Assembly: GCA_028284905.1 (NCBI GenBank)
Contig: JANQQU010000030.1
Coordinates: forward strand, 1-64,000
Reading direction: 5' to 3'
DNA from: Calditrichia bacterium
Lineage (GTDB): Bacteria > Calditrichota > Calditrichia > RBG-13-44-9 > J075
Length of the DNA stretch: 64,000 bases
The translations under genes and the position numbers were made by a program. Shown in pieces: positions 1-9,509 of the stretch (its first letter is position 1; each line of letters starts with the position of its first letter). Under the pieces are notes generated by a model. The model searched no databases, was not told the DNA's origin, and was given only the letters and a program-made list of their open reading frames with translations.

Positions 1-95
1 GTGGCAGTGGCAGTGGCAGTGGCAGTGGCAGTGGCAGTGGCAGTGGCAGTGGCAGTGGCAGTGGCAGTGGCAGTGGCAGTGGCAGTGGCAGTGGG
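1..95. repeat. (GTGGCA)15 hexanucleotide tandem repeat
   Basis: Fifteen perfect copies of the hexamer GTGGCA run from the first base of the window, followed by a degenerate GTGGGC. The left end is cut, so the true copy number is unknown. One forward frame reads Gly-Ser repeats and meets a TAA at 99-101, so this could be the Gly-Ser tail of a gene entering from the left. No other part of such a gene is visible, so non-coding microsatellite DNA is equally possible. Confidence 0.9.
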
Positions 96-114
96 CAATA
101 AAATATCTAAACCG

Positions 115-163
115 ATAACTGACAACTGATAACTGTTCACTGATAACTGTTCACTGACAACTG
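115..163. repeat. Heptanucleotide repeat array (NNNACTG, 7 units)
   Basis: Seven consecutive 7-bp units share ACTG and vary in the first three bases (ATA, ACA or TTC). The array ends four bases before the stop codon of the OPT transporter on the other strand. The same units occur inverted at 40580-40609. The pattern resembles the short tandemly repeated repetitive (STRR) heptamers known from filamentous cyanobacteria. Confidence 0.85.
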
Positions 164-166
164 ACA

Positions 167-1909
167 TCACTCCGAATTCCGATATTTCGCAAAAAGCACA
201 CCACCGGAGATAAGGAGCAATCCTCCGAAAACCGCCATCAGGATAAATGCGCCATTGGCAAAAGGAAATCCAGCCGTGGTCAACGCCCCGGCACTGAATC
301 CGGCAATGCCTTCTCCCCCCATTACGCCAGCGGCGATCAGCAATCCGGCATGATAGAGATGGCTATAGTTCTTATCGATAATCATGCGAATCAATGCCCC
401 CAGGGCGAGGGGAATCGCCAGGGCAACGCCAAGAAAGAGGCCGATACCAAAGGGCATTATCAGCAACTTATTACGAAGCTTCTCCGGCAGAAAACTATTA
501 ATGATCTCCCAAACCAGGGCAATAAAGAAACCGGCGAGAAAAACATTTGGATAATCAAATCCAAAGATACTGCCGGCAACCAGTTTCGCCTGCGGTGCCG
601 GCATCGCATCTGTGAAAAGGGTTTCGCTGAAGCCACTGCGGATTGATTCGATCACGAATGGGGCGGCAAGTCCGGCAACAACCGCGGTAATTAAATCCAC
701 CGTAACAATATCCTTAAAGCGGGTACCGACAATCGCGGCCGATTTAAAATCATGCCCAGCATCTCCGGCAACCGCTGTTGCCACGCTGACAAATGTGACA
801 ATCATAAATGAAGCAAACATTCCTAGCTCTAACTCAAAAACGCTGTAAATAAAGGCGATCACCAAACCAACGAAAATACCAAATTGCTCCAATGGATTAA
901 TGTTGGTTTCCCCGGTCATCCGTCCGGCGACAGTTACCATCGCCCACACGCCGAGCACCGCCAGCGCCGCTGCCCAGAAAGGCACGCCGATAAAGAGCAG
1001 TCCGAACAGTCCCAGCACAGAGAGAATTGGATAGAGCCGAATCAGGGTTTTGCCACTTTTCAGCACCGGCCCAAAAATGCTCTTAATTCGCGGAATCACA
1101 TAGCTAACCAAAAATCCGATGCCGGAACCGAGTACCAGTCCCATCCCCAAATTCTGGATCAGGCTGCGGGCCGAACCCGCTTCAAACCCGTTTTGAAATA
1201 GCCAGGGCACGATGATCAACCAGCCGACGATTGCCCCGGCAAACCAGGAGTAACCAGCGCGGGGACCGAGAATATAGCCGCCGCTAATTGCCAACGGCAT
1301 TGGATAAAGGGTTATAAAGATGCCCATCGTTGCCAGTGCGGAAAAGCTTAATCCCGCCGGAAAGTAAACATCCCGCAGCAATGCAAAAACCGCTGCCAAA
1401 GCGCCAAAACAGACAATAGTTAAGAGTTGCTTCCCCCCGGCCTTGCCCAGCTTTAAAAGTTCCGCACCAGCGGTGCCGGCAGGATAAGGTAAATCTTCCT
1501 GATCAACAAATGTTTGTTTGAGCGGCACTGAAAGCAAAACACCGAGCAACCCTGCCAATGCAGTCAAAATTCCCAACAGCCAGGGATTTGGCCAGGCGAT
1601 ATCCAGACCCTGGGTTTGATTCAGGAATAATATGCCCGGTATGGTAAAGGCAATACCAGCAGCGATTAATCCGCCAATACTCGCGCCGGCCTGGGCAACA
1701 TTTACTTCATGGATATCCACCGGCCGGTTTCGGCTGAGCAATTTAATAATTCCCCCGGAAACGATTACCGAAAAAACAATCGGCCAGGGTAAAGCCCCAA
1801 TCTTAATTGCGATATATGTAGAGCTGGCTAACAAGAACAACGACAGCGCTGATGCTAAAAGGATTGCTCGTAGCGTTAAGCCGCTTTTTCCTTCAGAATG
1901 ATTTGACAT
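167..1909 (-). CDS. OPT family oligopeptide/metal-complex transporter
   Basis: The product is 580 residues and very hydrophobic, with roughly 14-15 membrane segments. It belongs to the oligopeptide transporter (OPT/YSL) superfamily, which imports small peptides or metal chelates across the inner membrane with protons. Support is the N-terminal run of short hydrophobic helices, the early segment with VNVAQAGASIGGL, the DLPYPAGTAGAELLK loop typical of prokaryotic OPT proteins, and the Gly-rich C-terminal helices. The ATG start at 1909 has a weak GAGG about 10 bases upstream. The gene stands alone, divergent from the GH13 gene, with 263 bp of shared upstream DNA. The substrate cannot be told from sequence. 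Confidence 0.9.
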   Translation of the reverse strand: MSNHSEGKSGLTLRAILLASALSLFLLASSTYIAIKIGALPWPIVFSVIVSGGIIKLLSRNRPVDIHEVNVAQAGASIGGLIAAGIAFTIPGILFLNQTQGLDIAWPNPWLLGILTALAGLLGVLLSVPLKQTFVDQEDLPYPAGTAGAELLKLGKAGGKQLLTIVCFGALAAVFALLRDVYFPAGLSFSALATMGIFITLYPMPLAISGGYILGPRAGYSWFAGAIVGWLIIVPWLFQNGFEAGSARSLIQNLGMGLVLGSGIGFLVSYVIPRIKSIFGPVLKSGKTLIRLYPILSVLGLFGLLFIGVPFWAAALAVLGVWAMVTVAGRMTGETNINPLEQFGIFVGLVIAFIYSVFELELGMFASFMIVTFVSVATAVAGDAGHDFKSAAIVGTRFKDIVTVDLITAVVAGLAAPFVIESIRSGFSETLFTDAMPAPQAKLVAGSIFGFDYPNVFLAGFFIALVWEIINSFLPEKLRNKLLIMPFGIGLFLGVALAIPLALGALIRMIIDKNYSHLYHAGLLIAAGVMGGEGIAGFSAGALTTAGFPFANGAFILMAVFGGLLLISGGVLFAKYRNSE

Positions 1910-2172
1910 CTAATCATACCTCATCAAGGTTTTCTTTCAAAAATCAATCAGCAAATGGCGCTGACGGGCGGAAAATAAACAGTTTCTGCAAACTTTCCAT
2001 AGCAGAATTAAAAATTCCATCTACGAAACAATAACATCTCAAACCAAATTCTATGTAAGCTAACCTACACCCCTTCTTTTCCGATAACCTTACGAAACTA
2101 TTTTATAAGAATCTCCTAACCCTTATATTCTTTGCTGAAGACGAGGTAAATTGTAACGGAGAGGATTGCTCA

Positions 2173-5100
2173 TTGAATTCGATAGCGACACTTAAAATAG
2201 ATTTTCACAGTTTTTCCAGGCAGACGAAACGTCATTCCTTTAGCTATTCCGACGGAGAAATGGAATTCCATGTTTCCCGCAAGGCCCGCGATAAATATAA
2301 ATTTGACAGCAGTCTGTTTAGCACAAACGGGACGGTAATCTTTGCCAATTTTCATGGCGCCCAGACGTTTGCCCAAAAAATCAATGCTAAACGGGATTTA
2401 CTCCATTTTCCAGAGGAAGCAGTCAGTGCCGCGGAAATTAATGCGATGGGTCTCATCGATGAGATTCTCCACAGCGTAATGACTCATTATCGGCAGAATA
2501 TTAACCCACAAGTTTTTCAGAATGCACTCGATTGGCTGGAGGAAAAATTTACTGCCGACGAGCTCAGCCGTGCTTTAAACCTCTTCGTAGAAGAATTTCC
2601 CCCGCTGGATGTTTATCTCAACAAGATAACCGTCGCCAAGTATTTGCAGGGAGAAACCAATGGCCGTGCTCATCGGGAAATTGCCCTGGAAGAAATGCTG
2701 ATGCTGCGCCTGGCAAATATGAATCCTGCCTTTACCCGCTACAGCGAGCTGTTTGATGACAGTGAACTTCGTGAGAAAACCCGCTATGGGGACATGATGT
2801 CCGATATGAGAAGCTTCTTCGCCTCGCAGCTGCCGATGTCCCCGGGCTTCGGTGCGGAGAACTTATTTGATCTGCTCCGGATGCCGGCACTCTCCAGTCC
2901 GGGCTCCTTGATCGACCAGCTTCATTTTCTCCGGGATCGCTGGGGCGCGACACTAACTTTTACCCTCAATATCAAATGGGATTTGATTCTCGGCGAAGGC
3001 TTCCAGGATAAGTGGGGCGTTCCTGACAATGAATATGAAACCCGCTTACTCCGCGGCGTCGATTTCATTAGTGAAGAGACAAAAATGCGCTTCAATCCCG
3101 GTCTTGGCCCTGCACCAACCCACGTGCCGGATTACGACTGGCAGGACGATGAGCCGGAGCAATTCAGTCCGGACATGCACTGGATGCCCCGCCTGGTGTT
3201 GATGGCGAAAAGCACCCTGGTCTGGCTGGATCAACTCTCGAAAAAATATGAACGGGAGATCAAAACCCTTGGCGATATTCCCGATGAAGAAATTGACCAG
3301 TTGGCCAGCTGGGGCTTTACCGGCCTTTGGCTGATTGGCATTTGGGAGCGTAGCACCGCTTCCCAGCGCATTAAGCATATCTGCGGGAACCCCGATGCAG
3401 CAGCTTCTGCCTATGCGCTATACGATTACCGCATTGCTGACGATCTTGGTGGGGAAGCAGCTTACGAGGTGCTTCGGGAACGCTGCTGGGAACGGGGCAT
3501 TCGCCTTGCCAGCGATATGGTACCGAATCACACCGGAGTATATTCCCGACTGATGCGCGAAAATCCGGACTGGTTTGTGCAACTCCCCTATCCGCCATTT
3601 CCTTCTTACGCCTTCGACGGGCCGGATCTCTCTGAAGATCCCAATGTCGGTATTTTTCTGGAGAAGCATTATTACGATCAAACCGATGCGTCGGTGGTCT
3701 TCAAGCGCATTGATAATAACACCGGCGTTTCCCGTTATATTTATCATGGGAACGACGGCACCAGTATGCCCTGGAACGACACCGCCCAACTGGATTACAC
3801 CAAACCGGAAGTGCGTGAGGCCATTATTCAGACGATTCTCGATGTGGCCCGGAAATTCCCGATTATCCGTTTTGATGCAGCGATGACCCTGGCGAAGCGA
3901 CACTATCAGCGCCTGTGGTTTCCGGAGCCGGGCAGTGGTGGCGATATTCCTTCCCGGGCAGAGCATGGGCTTACCAAACAGCAGTTCAACAGCCTGGTGC
4001 CAATAGAATTCTGGCGGGAAGTCGTCGACCGGGTCGCCGAGGAAGCGCCGGACACGCTCCTCCTTGCGGAAGCCTTCTGGATGATGGAAGGTTACTTTGT
4101 ACGCACCCTCGGTATGCACCGCGTCTACAACAGCGCCTTTATGAACATGCTGAAAAATGAAGAGAACAAAAAATATCGCTATACCATTAAAAATACCATC
4201 GAATTTGAGCCGGAAATTCTCAAACGCTATGTTAATTTTATGAATAATCCGGATGAAGAAACTGCCATCCGCCAGTTCGGAGACGGCGATAAGTATTTTG
4301 GCATCTGTATGATGATGGCGACAATGCCCGGGCTACCGATGTTCGGCCACGGCCAAATCGAAGGCTTCGAAGAAAAATACGGGATGGAATACCATCGTGC
4401 ATACATGGATGAATCCCCAAAAGATTATTTGGTTGAGCGCCATCAACGGGAGATATTTCCGGTCCTGAAAAGACGCTATCTCTTTGCCGGCGTCACTGAT
4501 TTTCTCCTTTACGATTTTTACAGCGTCAACGGCCGGGTGAATGAAAATGTTTTTGCCTTTTCCAACCGGTATCAGGACGAAAAGACCCTGGTGGTCTTTC
4601 ACAATGCCTACAACAATGTGCGCGGCTGGATTCGCACCTCTGCCGCCTATTCGGAAAAAACCGGTGGCCCGGACGAAAAACGGCTGGTGCAGAAACCGCT
4701 CGGCGAGGGCCTCAGCCTCTCGCAGGAAGATGATGTTTTTTGCATTTTCCGCGATTCCGTTACCGGGCTGGAATATATCCGCAAATCCGCAACGCTCTGG
4801 CAAAAAGGCATGTATATCGAGCTGGGCGCCTATAAATACCAGGTCTATCTTAACTTCCGGGAAGTCCGGGACGATGATAGTCGCCAGTATGCCCGCCTCC
4901 ATGATTCGCTGAAAGGGCAGGGTGTTCCCAGTGTTGATGAGGCATTACAGGAAATTCATCTGCAGCCATTGCACCAGGCGCTGCGGGAAGTGCTCGATGC
5001 CAAGCGGATTGCCGCCTGCTGGGAAAAACCGTCTGAAAGTGAAAAGAAAACAAAATCAGTAAAATCGGAAGAGAAACCGACCGAAGCGGAAACAACAGAG

Positions 5101-6054
5101 GAATTATCGCCACTACTTCAAACCGAAAAACTTTACCGCTCTTTCCTGGAAACTGCCAGACAATATGCCGGATTTGAAACCTCTGCCGACACTATTGCCC
5201 GGGAAACATTCCGGGAACTGGCTGCAATCATTGATTTGGATGCGGCCAAGTTGAAAAAACGGTATGCCGTGGCAAAATCCCGGAAATCTGCAGCCGCTCT
5301 TAAATTTCTCGGCAATGTCATTTCCGACGTGCCGGACAGCCGGGAGATATTAACACTCTGGGCCCTATTCCATCGCATCGGCGATCTGGATACGGCGGAG
5401 AACGGCGCCAGCCGCAGCCGGGGTTTGCTTGATGAATGGCTGCTCCACAAAATTATGCGGCGCTATTTACGCAAGACCAAAGTTGCGCCGGATAAAATTG
5501 AGCCGATCATCAGCACGGTTAAGTTGCTCATCGCCCATCAGGATTGGTATCAGCCAGAAGGCCCAAAAACAACACTCGCCCATCGCCTCCTGGAAGGTCT
5601 GTTGAATGACACCGAAGCACAGCGAACAATGGATATCAATCGCTTCAATGGCACAATTTGGTTTAACAAGGAAGCGTTTCGTACTGCAACTGCATGGCTT
5701 TTTGCAATCGCAGTTCTTAAGCCGGCGCTCGCAAAACCGGAGAAATCCCCGGGTAAAAAAGAGAAATCTGCAAAGAAGCAGACTAGCAAAAAAGAAACTA
5801 TTTCTCAGTCGATTATTGATGTGCACGCGATTATAGAAAAATGGTACAAGGCGGAAGTTAAATCCGAATATAAAGTTGAGCAGTTATTGGCAGAACTGAA
5901 ACCAAAGAAAAAGAAGCAGGCAGCCGCAGCGAAAAAAGTCGAAAAGAAAGCGACCGGCAAAACCAAGGCACCCGCTAAAACCAAAGCGACCGCTAAGAAA
6001 AAAAGCACTGCCGGCAAAAAGACAGCGACGAAAAAGAAATCTGCAAAGAAGTAA
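2173..6054 (+). CDS. Very large GH13 (alpha-amylase family) enzyme with Lys/Ala-rich tail
   Basis: The 1293-residue product is cytosolic, with no signal peptide. A TTG start is supported by GGAGAGG eight bases upstream. About 380 N-terminal residues match no family I know. The GH13 barrel follows: region I DMVPNHTG near residue 448, nucleophile Asp in RFDAA (D568), acid/base Glu in LAEAF (E633), and a region IV-like NNPDE with D694. Region IV usually reads NHD, so the substrate-binding His is replaced. About 330 further residues lead to a basic Lys/Ala/Thr tail from about residue 1230 that resembles histone H1-like C-termini. The family acts on alpha-1,4-glucans such as glycogen or maltodextrin. 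The exact reaction (hydrolysis or glucanosyl/maltosyl transfer) is open. It is monocistronic and followed by a strong terminator. Confidence 0.85.
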   Translation: MNSIATLKIDFHSFSRQTKRHSFSYSDGEMEFHVSRKARDKYKFDSSLFSTNGTVIFANFHGAQTFAQKINAKRDLLHFPEEAVSAAEINAMGLIDEILHSVMTHYRQNINPQVFQNALDWLEEKFTADELSRALNLFVEEFPPLDVYLNKITVAKYLQGETNGRAHREIALEEMLMLRLANMNPAFTRYSELFDDSELREKTRYGDMMSDMRSFFASQLPMSPGFGAENLFDLLRMPALSSPGSLIDQLHFLRDRWGATLTFTLNIKWDLILGEGFQDKWGVPDNEYETRLLRGVDFISEETKMRFNPGLGPAPTHVPDYDWQDDEPEQFSPDMHWMPRLVLMAKSTLVWLDQLSKKYEREIKTLGDIPDEEIDQLASWGFTGLWLIGIWERSTASQRIKHICGNPDAAASAYALYDYRIADDLGGEAAYEVLRERCWERGIRLASDMVPNHTGVYSRLMRENPDWFVQLPYPPFPSYAFDGPDLSEDPNVGIFLEKHYYDQTDASVVFKRIDNNTGVSRYIYHGNDGTSMPWNDTAQLDYTKPEVREAIIQTILDVARKFPIIRFDAAMTLAKRHYQRLWFPEPGSGGDIPSRAEHGLTKQQFNSLVPIEFWREVVDRVAEEAPDTLLLAEAFWMMEGYFVRTLGMHRVYNSAFMNMLKNEENKKYRYTIKNTIEFEPEILKRYVNFMNNPDEETAIRQFGDGDKYFGICMMMATMPGLPMFGHGQIEGFEEKYGMEYHRAYMDESPKDYLVERHQREIFPVLKRRYLFAGVTDFLLYDFYSVNGRVNENVFAFSNRYQDEKTLVVFHNAYNNVRGWIRTSAAYSEKTGGPDEKRLVQKPLGEGLSLSQEDDVFCIFRDSVTGLEYIRKSATLWQKGMYIELGAYKYQVYLNFREVRDDDSRQYARLHDSLKGQGVPSVDEALQEIHLQPLHQALREVLDAKRIAACWEKPSESEKKTKSVKSEEKPTEAETTEELSPLLQTEKLYRSFLETARQYAGFETSADTIARETFRELAAIIDLDAAKLKKRYAVAKSRKSAAALKFLGNVISDVPDSREILTLWALFHRIGDLDTAENGASRSRGLLDEWLLHKIMRRYLRKTKVAPDKIEPIISTVKLLIAHQDWYQPEGPKTTLAHRLLEGLLNDTEAQRTMDINRFNGTIWFNKEAFRTATAWLFAIAVLKPALAKPEKSPGKKEKSAKKQTSKKETISQSIIDVHAIIEKWYKAEVKSEYKVEQLLAELKPKKKKQAAAAKKVEKKATGKTKAPAKTKATAKKKSTAGKKTATKKKSAKK

Positions 6055-6088
6055 TAGCCGGAAAAAATATTTAGCTTTAGAAAGTATT

Positions 6089-6128
6089 AAAAAAAGGGAT
6101 ATTCGTTAAACGAATATCCCTTTTTTTT
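6089..6128 (+). terminator. Rho-independent terminator after the GH13 gene
   Basis: A 12-bp perfect stem, GGGATATTCGTT paired with AACGAATATCCC, has one unpaired A in the loop region. It is flanked by an A-run on the left and a run of at least eight Ts on the right. It could terminate in both directions, serving the convergent CDGSH gene as well. Confidence 0.9.
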
Positions 6129-6190
6129 AAATCAGCAACAAATTTTTACTTCCCCGGTCTGATCAAACAGGCAGGGGCAGCTACAAATCG

Positions 6191-6433
6191 TTAGTCTTCG
6201 ATATTTTTGTGGTTGCCATCGCAAAAAGGTTGATTTTGGGTATGTTTGCATCCACAAAACCAAAGTGTTTTTTTCTCTTCGACATTTACCACCACCGGCT
6301 GAAAGCCTGTGCCTTTATGGGAACCGTCGCAGAACGGCTGGTTCTGTGATTCGCCGCAGGCGCACCACCAATATTCACCCGGCTCTACTTCGACGCCATA
6401 GGGTACTTTTTGAGGAATTTTCGGTTTGGACAT
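6191..6433 (-). CDS. CDGSH iron-sulfur domain protein (two CDGSH motifs)
   Basis: The product is 80 residues with two consecutive CDGSH [2Fe-2S] motifs: [16 protein letters not shown] in the first half and [16 protein letters not shown] in the second. Each has the three Cys and one His ligand set of the mitoNEET/CDGSH family, a redox-active, acid-labile cluster used in electron transfer or iron-sulfur handling. The second motif has Asn where Ser, Ala or Thr is usual. The chosen ATG at 6433 lies seven bases after a perfect AGGAGG. An upstream in-frame TTG at 6439 would overlap that site and is rejected. The gene is convergent with the GH13 gene. Confidence 0.92.
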   Translation of the reverse strand: MSKPKIPQKVPYGVEVEPGEYWWCACGESQNQPFCDGSHKGTGFQPVVVNVEEKKTLWFCGCKHTQNQPFCDGNHKNIED

Positions 6434-6712
6434 TGTCAACCTCCTGTATCAACGTTTTTGTTTAACGCTTGTTTTAACGGATAGTATTTCAACAAATAAT
6501 AAGCAAAAACGAGCAGTTAACCAATACAGTATTATGCGAATTTAGGGGAAGAAAAAAATTGGGCACCTGCGCCCTCTCTTCCGGAATTGCCCGGGCGGAA
6601 TGTTCTTTAAAGACTTTGGGGAAATACCACAAAATTCTTGTTGAAATTTTCTCCGAGAAACAAACCGCCTGTGAAACCGTAAAGCGGTTCATATCAAAGA
6701 AAGGATACGGCA

Positions 6713-7633
6713 GTGAATGTTATTGAAACGCATGGCTTGACCAAACATTACAACAAGGGCAAGATAAAAGCCCTCACCAACGTCAGCCTGACCGTACCGC
6801 AAGGACAAATCTTTAGTCTGCTCGGTCCGAACGGCGCTGGCAAAACTACCTTAATCAAACTTTTACTTACTATCGTTTTTCCCACCAGTGGATCGGCAAA
6901 GCTGCTTGGGAAAGACATCAGTGATTACACCTCACATTTTAAACTTGGCTACCTCGCCGAAAATCATCGCTTTCCGGAGTTTTTAACCGCCCGGCAAGTA
7001 CTGTATTATTACGGAAAAATGAGTGGTGTAGAAAAAGCAAAACTTGATGTGAAAATTCCCCAATTACTGGAACTGGTGAATCTCGGCGACTGGGGCGATA
7101 CGAAAATCCGGAAATTTTCGAAAGGGATGCTGCAACGCATGGGGATTGCCCAGGCATTGACCAATGATCCGGAATTACTCTTTCTTGATGAGCCGACCGA
7201 CGGCATCGATCCGGTGGGCCGCCGGGAAATCCGCGATTTACTGCAGGAACTTCGCAACCAGGGAAAAACAATTTTCCTTAACTCTCACCTCCTCTCGGAA
7301 GTAGAACGCATTTCCGATAGCGTGGCAATATTAAAACACGGCGAGTTGATTCGCCAGGGAACAGTGGAAGATTTTATTTCAATCAAAAAGCAGTATCTGC
7401 TGCAAATTGCTGAAGGTAATGAGACACTGAAGAACATTTGTAAAACCAATGAAATTCCCCTGATTTCTCAAAATGGCCACTTCATCGTTTCCGTGCATGA
7501 CGATGCTCATCTGAATCATCTCATCGACCGGCTTCGGGAAAAAGAGATCGTTATTCAGGGCATTACTCCCCGAAAGATTTCCCTGGAAGATTTCTTTATC
7601 GACGTTATTGAAGAGAAAGCGGAGGTGGTGTAA
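6713..7633 (+). CDS. ABC transporter ATP-binding protein (ABC-2 exporter type)
   Basis: This 306-residue nucleotide-binding subunit has Walker A GPNGAGKTT (residues 38-46), a signature-like FSKGMLQR near 135, Walker B LLFLDEP near 155 and the switch-His segment ending NSHLLSE. About 90 extra C-terminal residues match the usual DrrA/CcmA/NatA-type exporter ATPases. The GTG start at 6713 has AAAGGA upstream. Its stop overlaps the ATG of the permease by one base (TAATG), so the two are translationally coupled and form one exporter. The substrate is unknown. Confidence 0.93.
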   Translation: MNVIETHGLTKHYNKGKIKALTNVSLTVPQGQIFSLLGPNGAGKTTLIKLLLTIVFPTSGSAKLLGKDISDYTSHFKLGYLAENHRFPEFLTARQVLYYYGKMSGVEKAKLDVKIPQLLELVNLGDWGDTKIRKFSKGMLQRMGIAQALTNDPELLFLDEPTDGIDPVGRREIRDLLQELRNQGKTIFLNSHLLSEVERISDSVAILKHGELIRQGTVEDFISIKKQYLLQIAEGNETLKNICKTNEIPLISQNGHFIVSVHDDAHLNHLIDRLREKEIVIQGITPRKISLEDFFIDVIEEKAEVV

Positions 7634-8457
7634 TGGATCGTATTTGGGCAATAATCGAATTAACTTTCCGGGAATCTCTCGCGAAAAGAACTTTTATGGC
7701 ATTTCTCGGTATTTCTACCCTGGTCTGCCTGTTATTTATTTTTGCACTCAACCTCGATATCGTCGATGGGATGGAGTCTTACATCTCGATTTTCGGGCAG
7801 GAAGTAAACGAGCGGATTTATCTTGATGAACTCGTTTATAATATCGAAGCAGGCATTGCCGCGGTATTGTTTACTGCCGGCATTTTCATGGCATTATTTG
7901 CCACCAGCAGCCTGATTCCTTCTTTCCTGGATAAAGGCAGTATCGACTTGATGATCTCCAAACCGCTCAGCCGCTTCCAGATCCTGATGGGTCGCTATCT
8001 TGGTGCGGTTGCTATTGTCGCATTCAACATTTTCTACCTGGTCATTTTCTCCTGGCTAATACTATCCATCAAGACCGGCATTTGGAACTTCGGATTTTTA
8101 CTCTCCGGCGTGATGATCGTTCTCGCTTTTGCCATCCTTTTTGCGCTAATGACCTTTTTAGGCATCATCGTTCGCAGCGGGCCGTTTTCTCTGATGATTA
8201 CTTACCTGGTTATTTTCATCAGTCCCTGGCTCATTCAGCGCGATGTTATCTACGCTTTGTTATCCAGCAAATTTTATGGATACATGCTCGATGGCCTCTA
8301 TCATTTTCTACCGAAGATGGCCGAGCTGGGAGAAATTACCACCTATCTTGTTCAGGGTAACAGCGTGCCATCCTGGTTACCACTCTGGACATCCGTGATA
8401 TTCGGCATCATTATGCTGACAGCCTCGAATATAATTTTTAATCGTAAGAACTTTTAG
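7633..8457 (+). CDS. ABC-2 type transporter permease
   Basis: The 274-residue product has about six membrane segments: one near residues 20-40, a large loop, then five in the second half. Charged cytoplasmic loops include the SKPLSRFQILMGRYLGA segment typical of ABC-2 permeases (NosY/CcmB-like). It overlaps the ATPase gene by one base and must be its membrane partner. A lipoprotein gene starts ten bases downstream in the same operon. Confidence 0.88.
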   Translation: MDRIWAIIELTFRESLAKRTFMAFLGISTLVCLLFIFALNLDIVDGMESYISIFGQEVNERIYLDELVYNIEAGIAAVLFTAGIFMALFATSSLIPSFLDKGSIDLMISKPLSRFQILMGRYLGAVAIVAFNIFYLVIFSWLILSIKTGIWNFGFLLSGVMIVLAFAILFALMTFLGIIVRSGPFSLMITYLVIFISPWLIQRDVIYALLSSKFYGYMLDGLYHFLPKMAELGEITTYLVQGNSVPSWLPLWTSVIFGIIMLTASNIIFNRKNF

Positions 8458-8467
8458 GAGACGTAAG

Positions 8468-9445
8468 ATGAAAAAAGTTATTTCTGTATTTGCAGTATTG
8501 ATGATGGCCTTATTGCTGTCTCAATGCAGTGGGGATCGCCCCCAGGCCTTAACCGGCGATATGAACCGCTACCTTTCTATGATGCCGGATCAGGCCGGGA
8601 TCGCATACATGAATGTTGCCTCTTTACGAGAGACCGACTTTTACCGGGAATTTACCGATTCGATGGACATCCATATGGAAAATCGGGAACTCCGGGAAAT
8701 CATGGAAGCGACTGGTTTTGATATTGGCCGGGACATCAACGAAATTTACATCTCTTTTGATGCACCGGAACATCGGCGGAAGGCTTCCGCGCTAGTCGTT
8801 GTTGTCGGCAAGTATGATCCGGAAAAGATTATGGCTTATATCAAGGATAAGGACGAAGAACATCGGCTCAACAGCGAAGCGTATAATGGCTATACTATTT
8901 ATTCCGGGGATAATCACCGCGAAGAAGGCGTTTTCTCGTTTGCGGATAACAAGCATGTTGTTGCCGGTAATGAAAAGCAGGTAAAGCAGTGGCTGGATGA
9001 TTTTAAATCCGGCAGCGGCAATTCTGCGAACAGCGAACGTGTTAAAGCAGTAAAATACAAAAACGGCATGTGGGTTTCTCTTGATGCGGATCTGATGGTT
9101 GATGAACTGATGGATGAATTCGGTAAAAATATGCCGATGGGTCGCGTTGGTGCCCTGGAAAAAATTGAAAAACTCAATTTGTCCATGCATGTGAAAAAAG
9201 ATGTGCGTATGGATGGTAGTGGCGTTTTTGCCGATGCGGAGAACGCTGAATTATTTCATGATGCCCTGAAAGGAATGCTCGCGACAGTAAAATTGGCAGT
9301 GAGCCAGGATCGTGATGCGGTTGATGTTATCAACAAAATCGAAATCTCCACCAAAGGGAATCAGGTGCGTATCGATGCCAGCCTGAGCCGTAAGGATATT
9401 GAAAAATTGAAGCAACGCTCCAATAGCATGGCGTTGGGATATTAA
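8468..9445 (+). CDS. Lipoprotein of unknown function, last gene of the ABC exporter operon
   Basis: The 325-residue product has a lipoprotein signal peptide with lipobox LLSQC (Cys20). The mature part alternates short beta-like and amphipathic segments and begins with a segment, MMPDQAGIAYMNVASLRET, that loosely recalls DUF3352-type proteins. I cannot confirm the family. It lies ten bases after the permease with a good Shine-Dalgarno (TAGGAGACGT) and before the operon's terminator, which suggests a periplasmic accessory or a protein whose export depends on the pair upstream. The function is not assignable. Confidence 0.8.
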   Translation: MKKVISVFAVLMMALLLSQCSGDRPQALTGDMNRYLSMMPDQAGIAYMNVASLRETDFYREFTDSMDIHMENRELREIMEATGFDIGRDINEIYISFDAPEHRRKASALVVVVGKYDPEKIMAYIKDKDEEHRLNSEAYNGYTIYSGDNHREEGVFSFADNKHVVAGNEKQVKQWLDDFKSGSGNSANSERVKAVKYKNGMWVSLDADLMVDELMDEFGKNMPMGRVGALEKIEKLNLSMHVKKDVRMDGSGVFADAENAELFHDALKGMLATVKLAVSQDRDAVDVINKIEISTKGNQVRIDASLSRKDIEKLKQRSNSMALGY

Positions 9446-9469
9446 AATAAATTTTTCCGTGAAGTACAT

Positions 9470-9509
9470 AACGCCGGTGAAACGCCCACCCGTTTTGCCG
9501 GCGTTTTTT
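9470..9509 (+). terminator. Terminator of the ABC exporter operon
   Basis: AACGCCGG pairs with CCGGCGTT, followed by a run of Ts ending at 9509. The loop is about 20 bases. It overlaps by two bases the end of the convergent glycosyltransferase gene. Confidence 0.75.

Noticed and set aside
115-163. CRISPR-like array
   Set aside because: Units are only 7 bp with no spacers and no cas genes are in the window; a heptamer repeat explains it.
3418-4119. 233-codon minus-strand ORF inside the GH13 gene
   Set aside because: Shadow of the GH13 coding frame, no ribosome site, and it covers the catalytic region.
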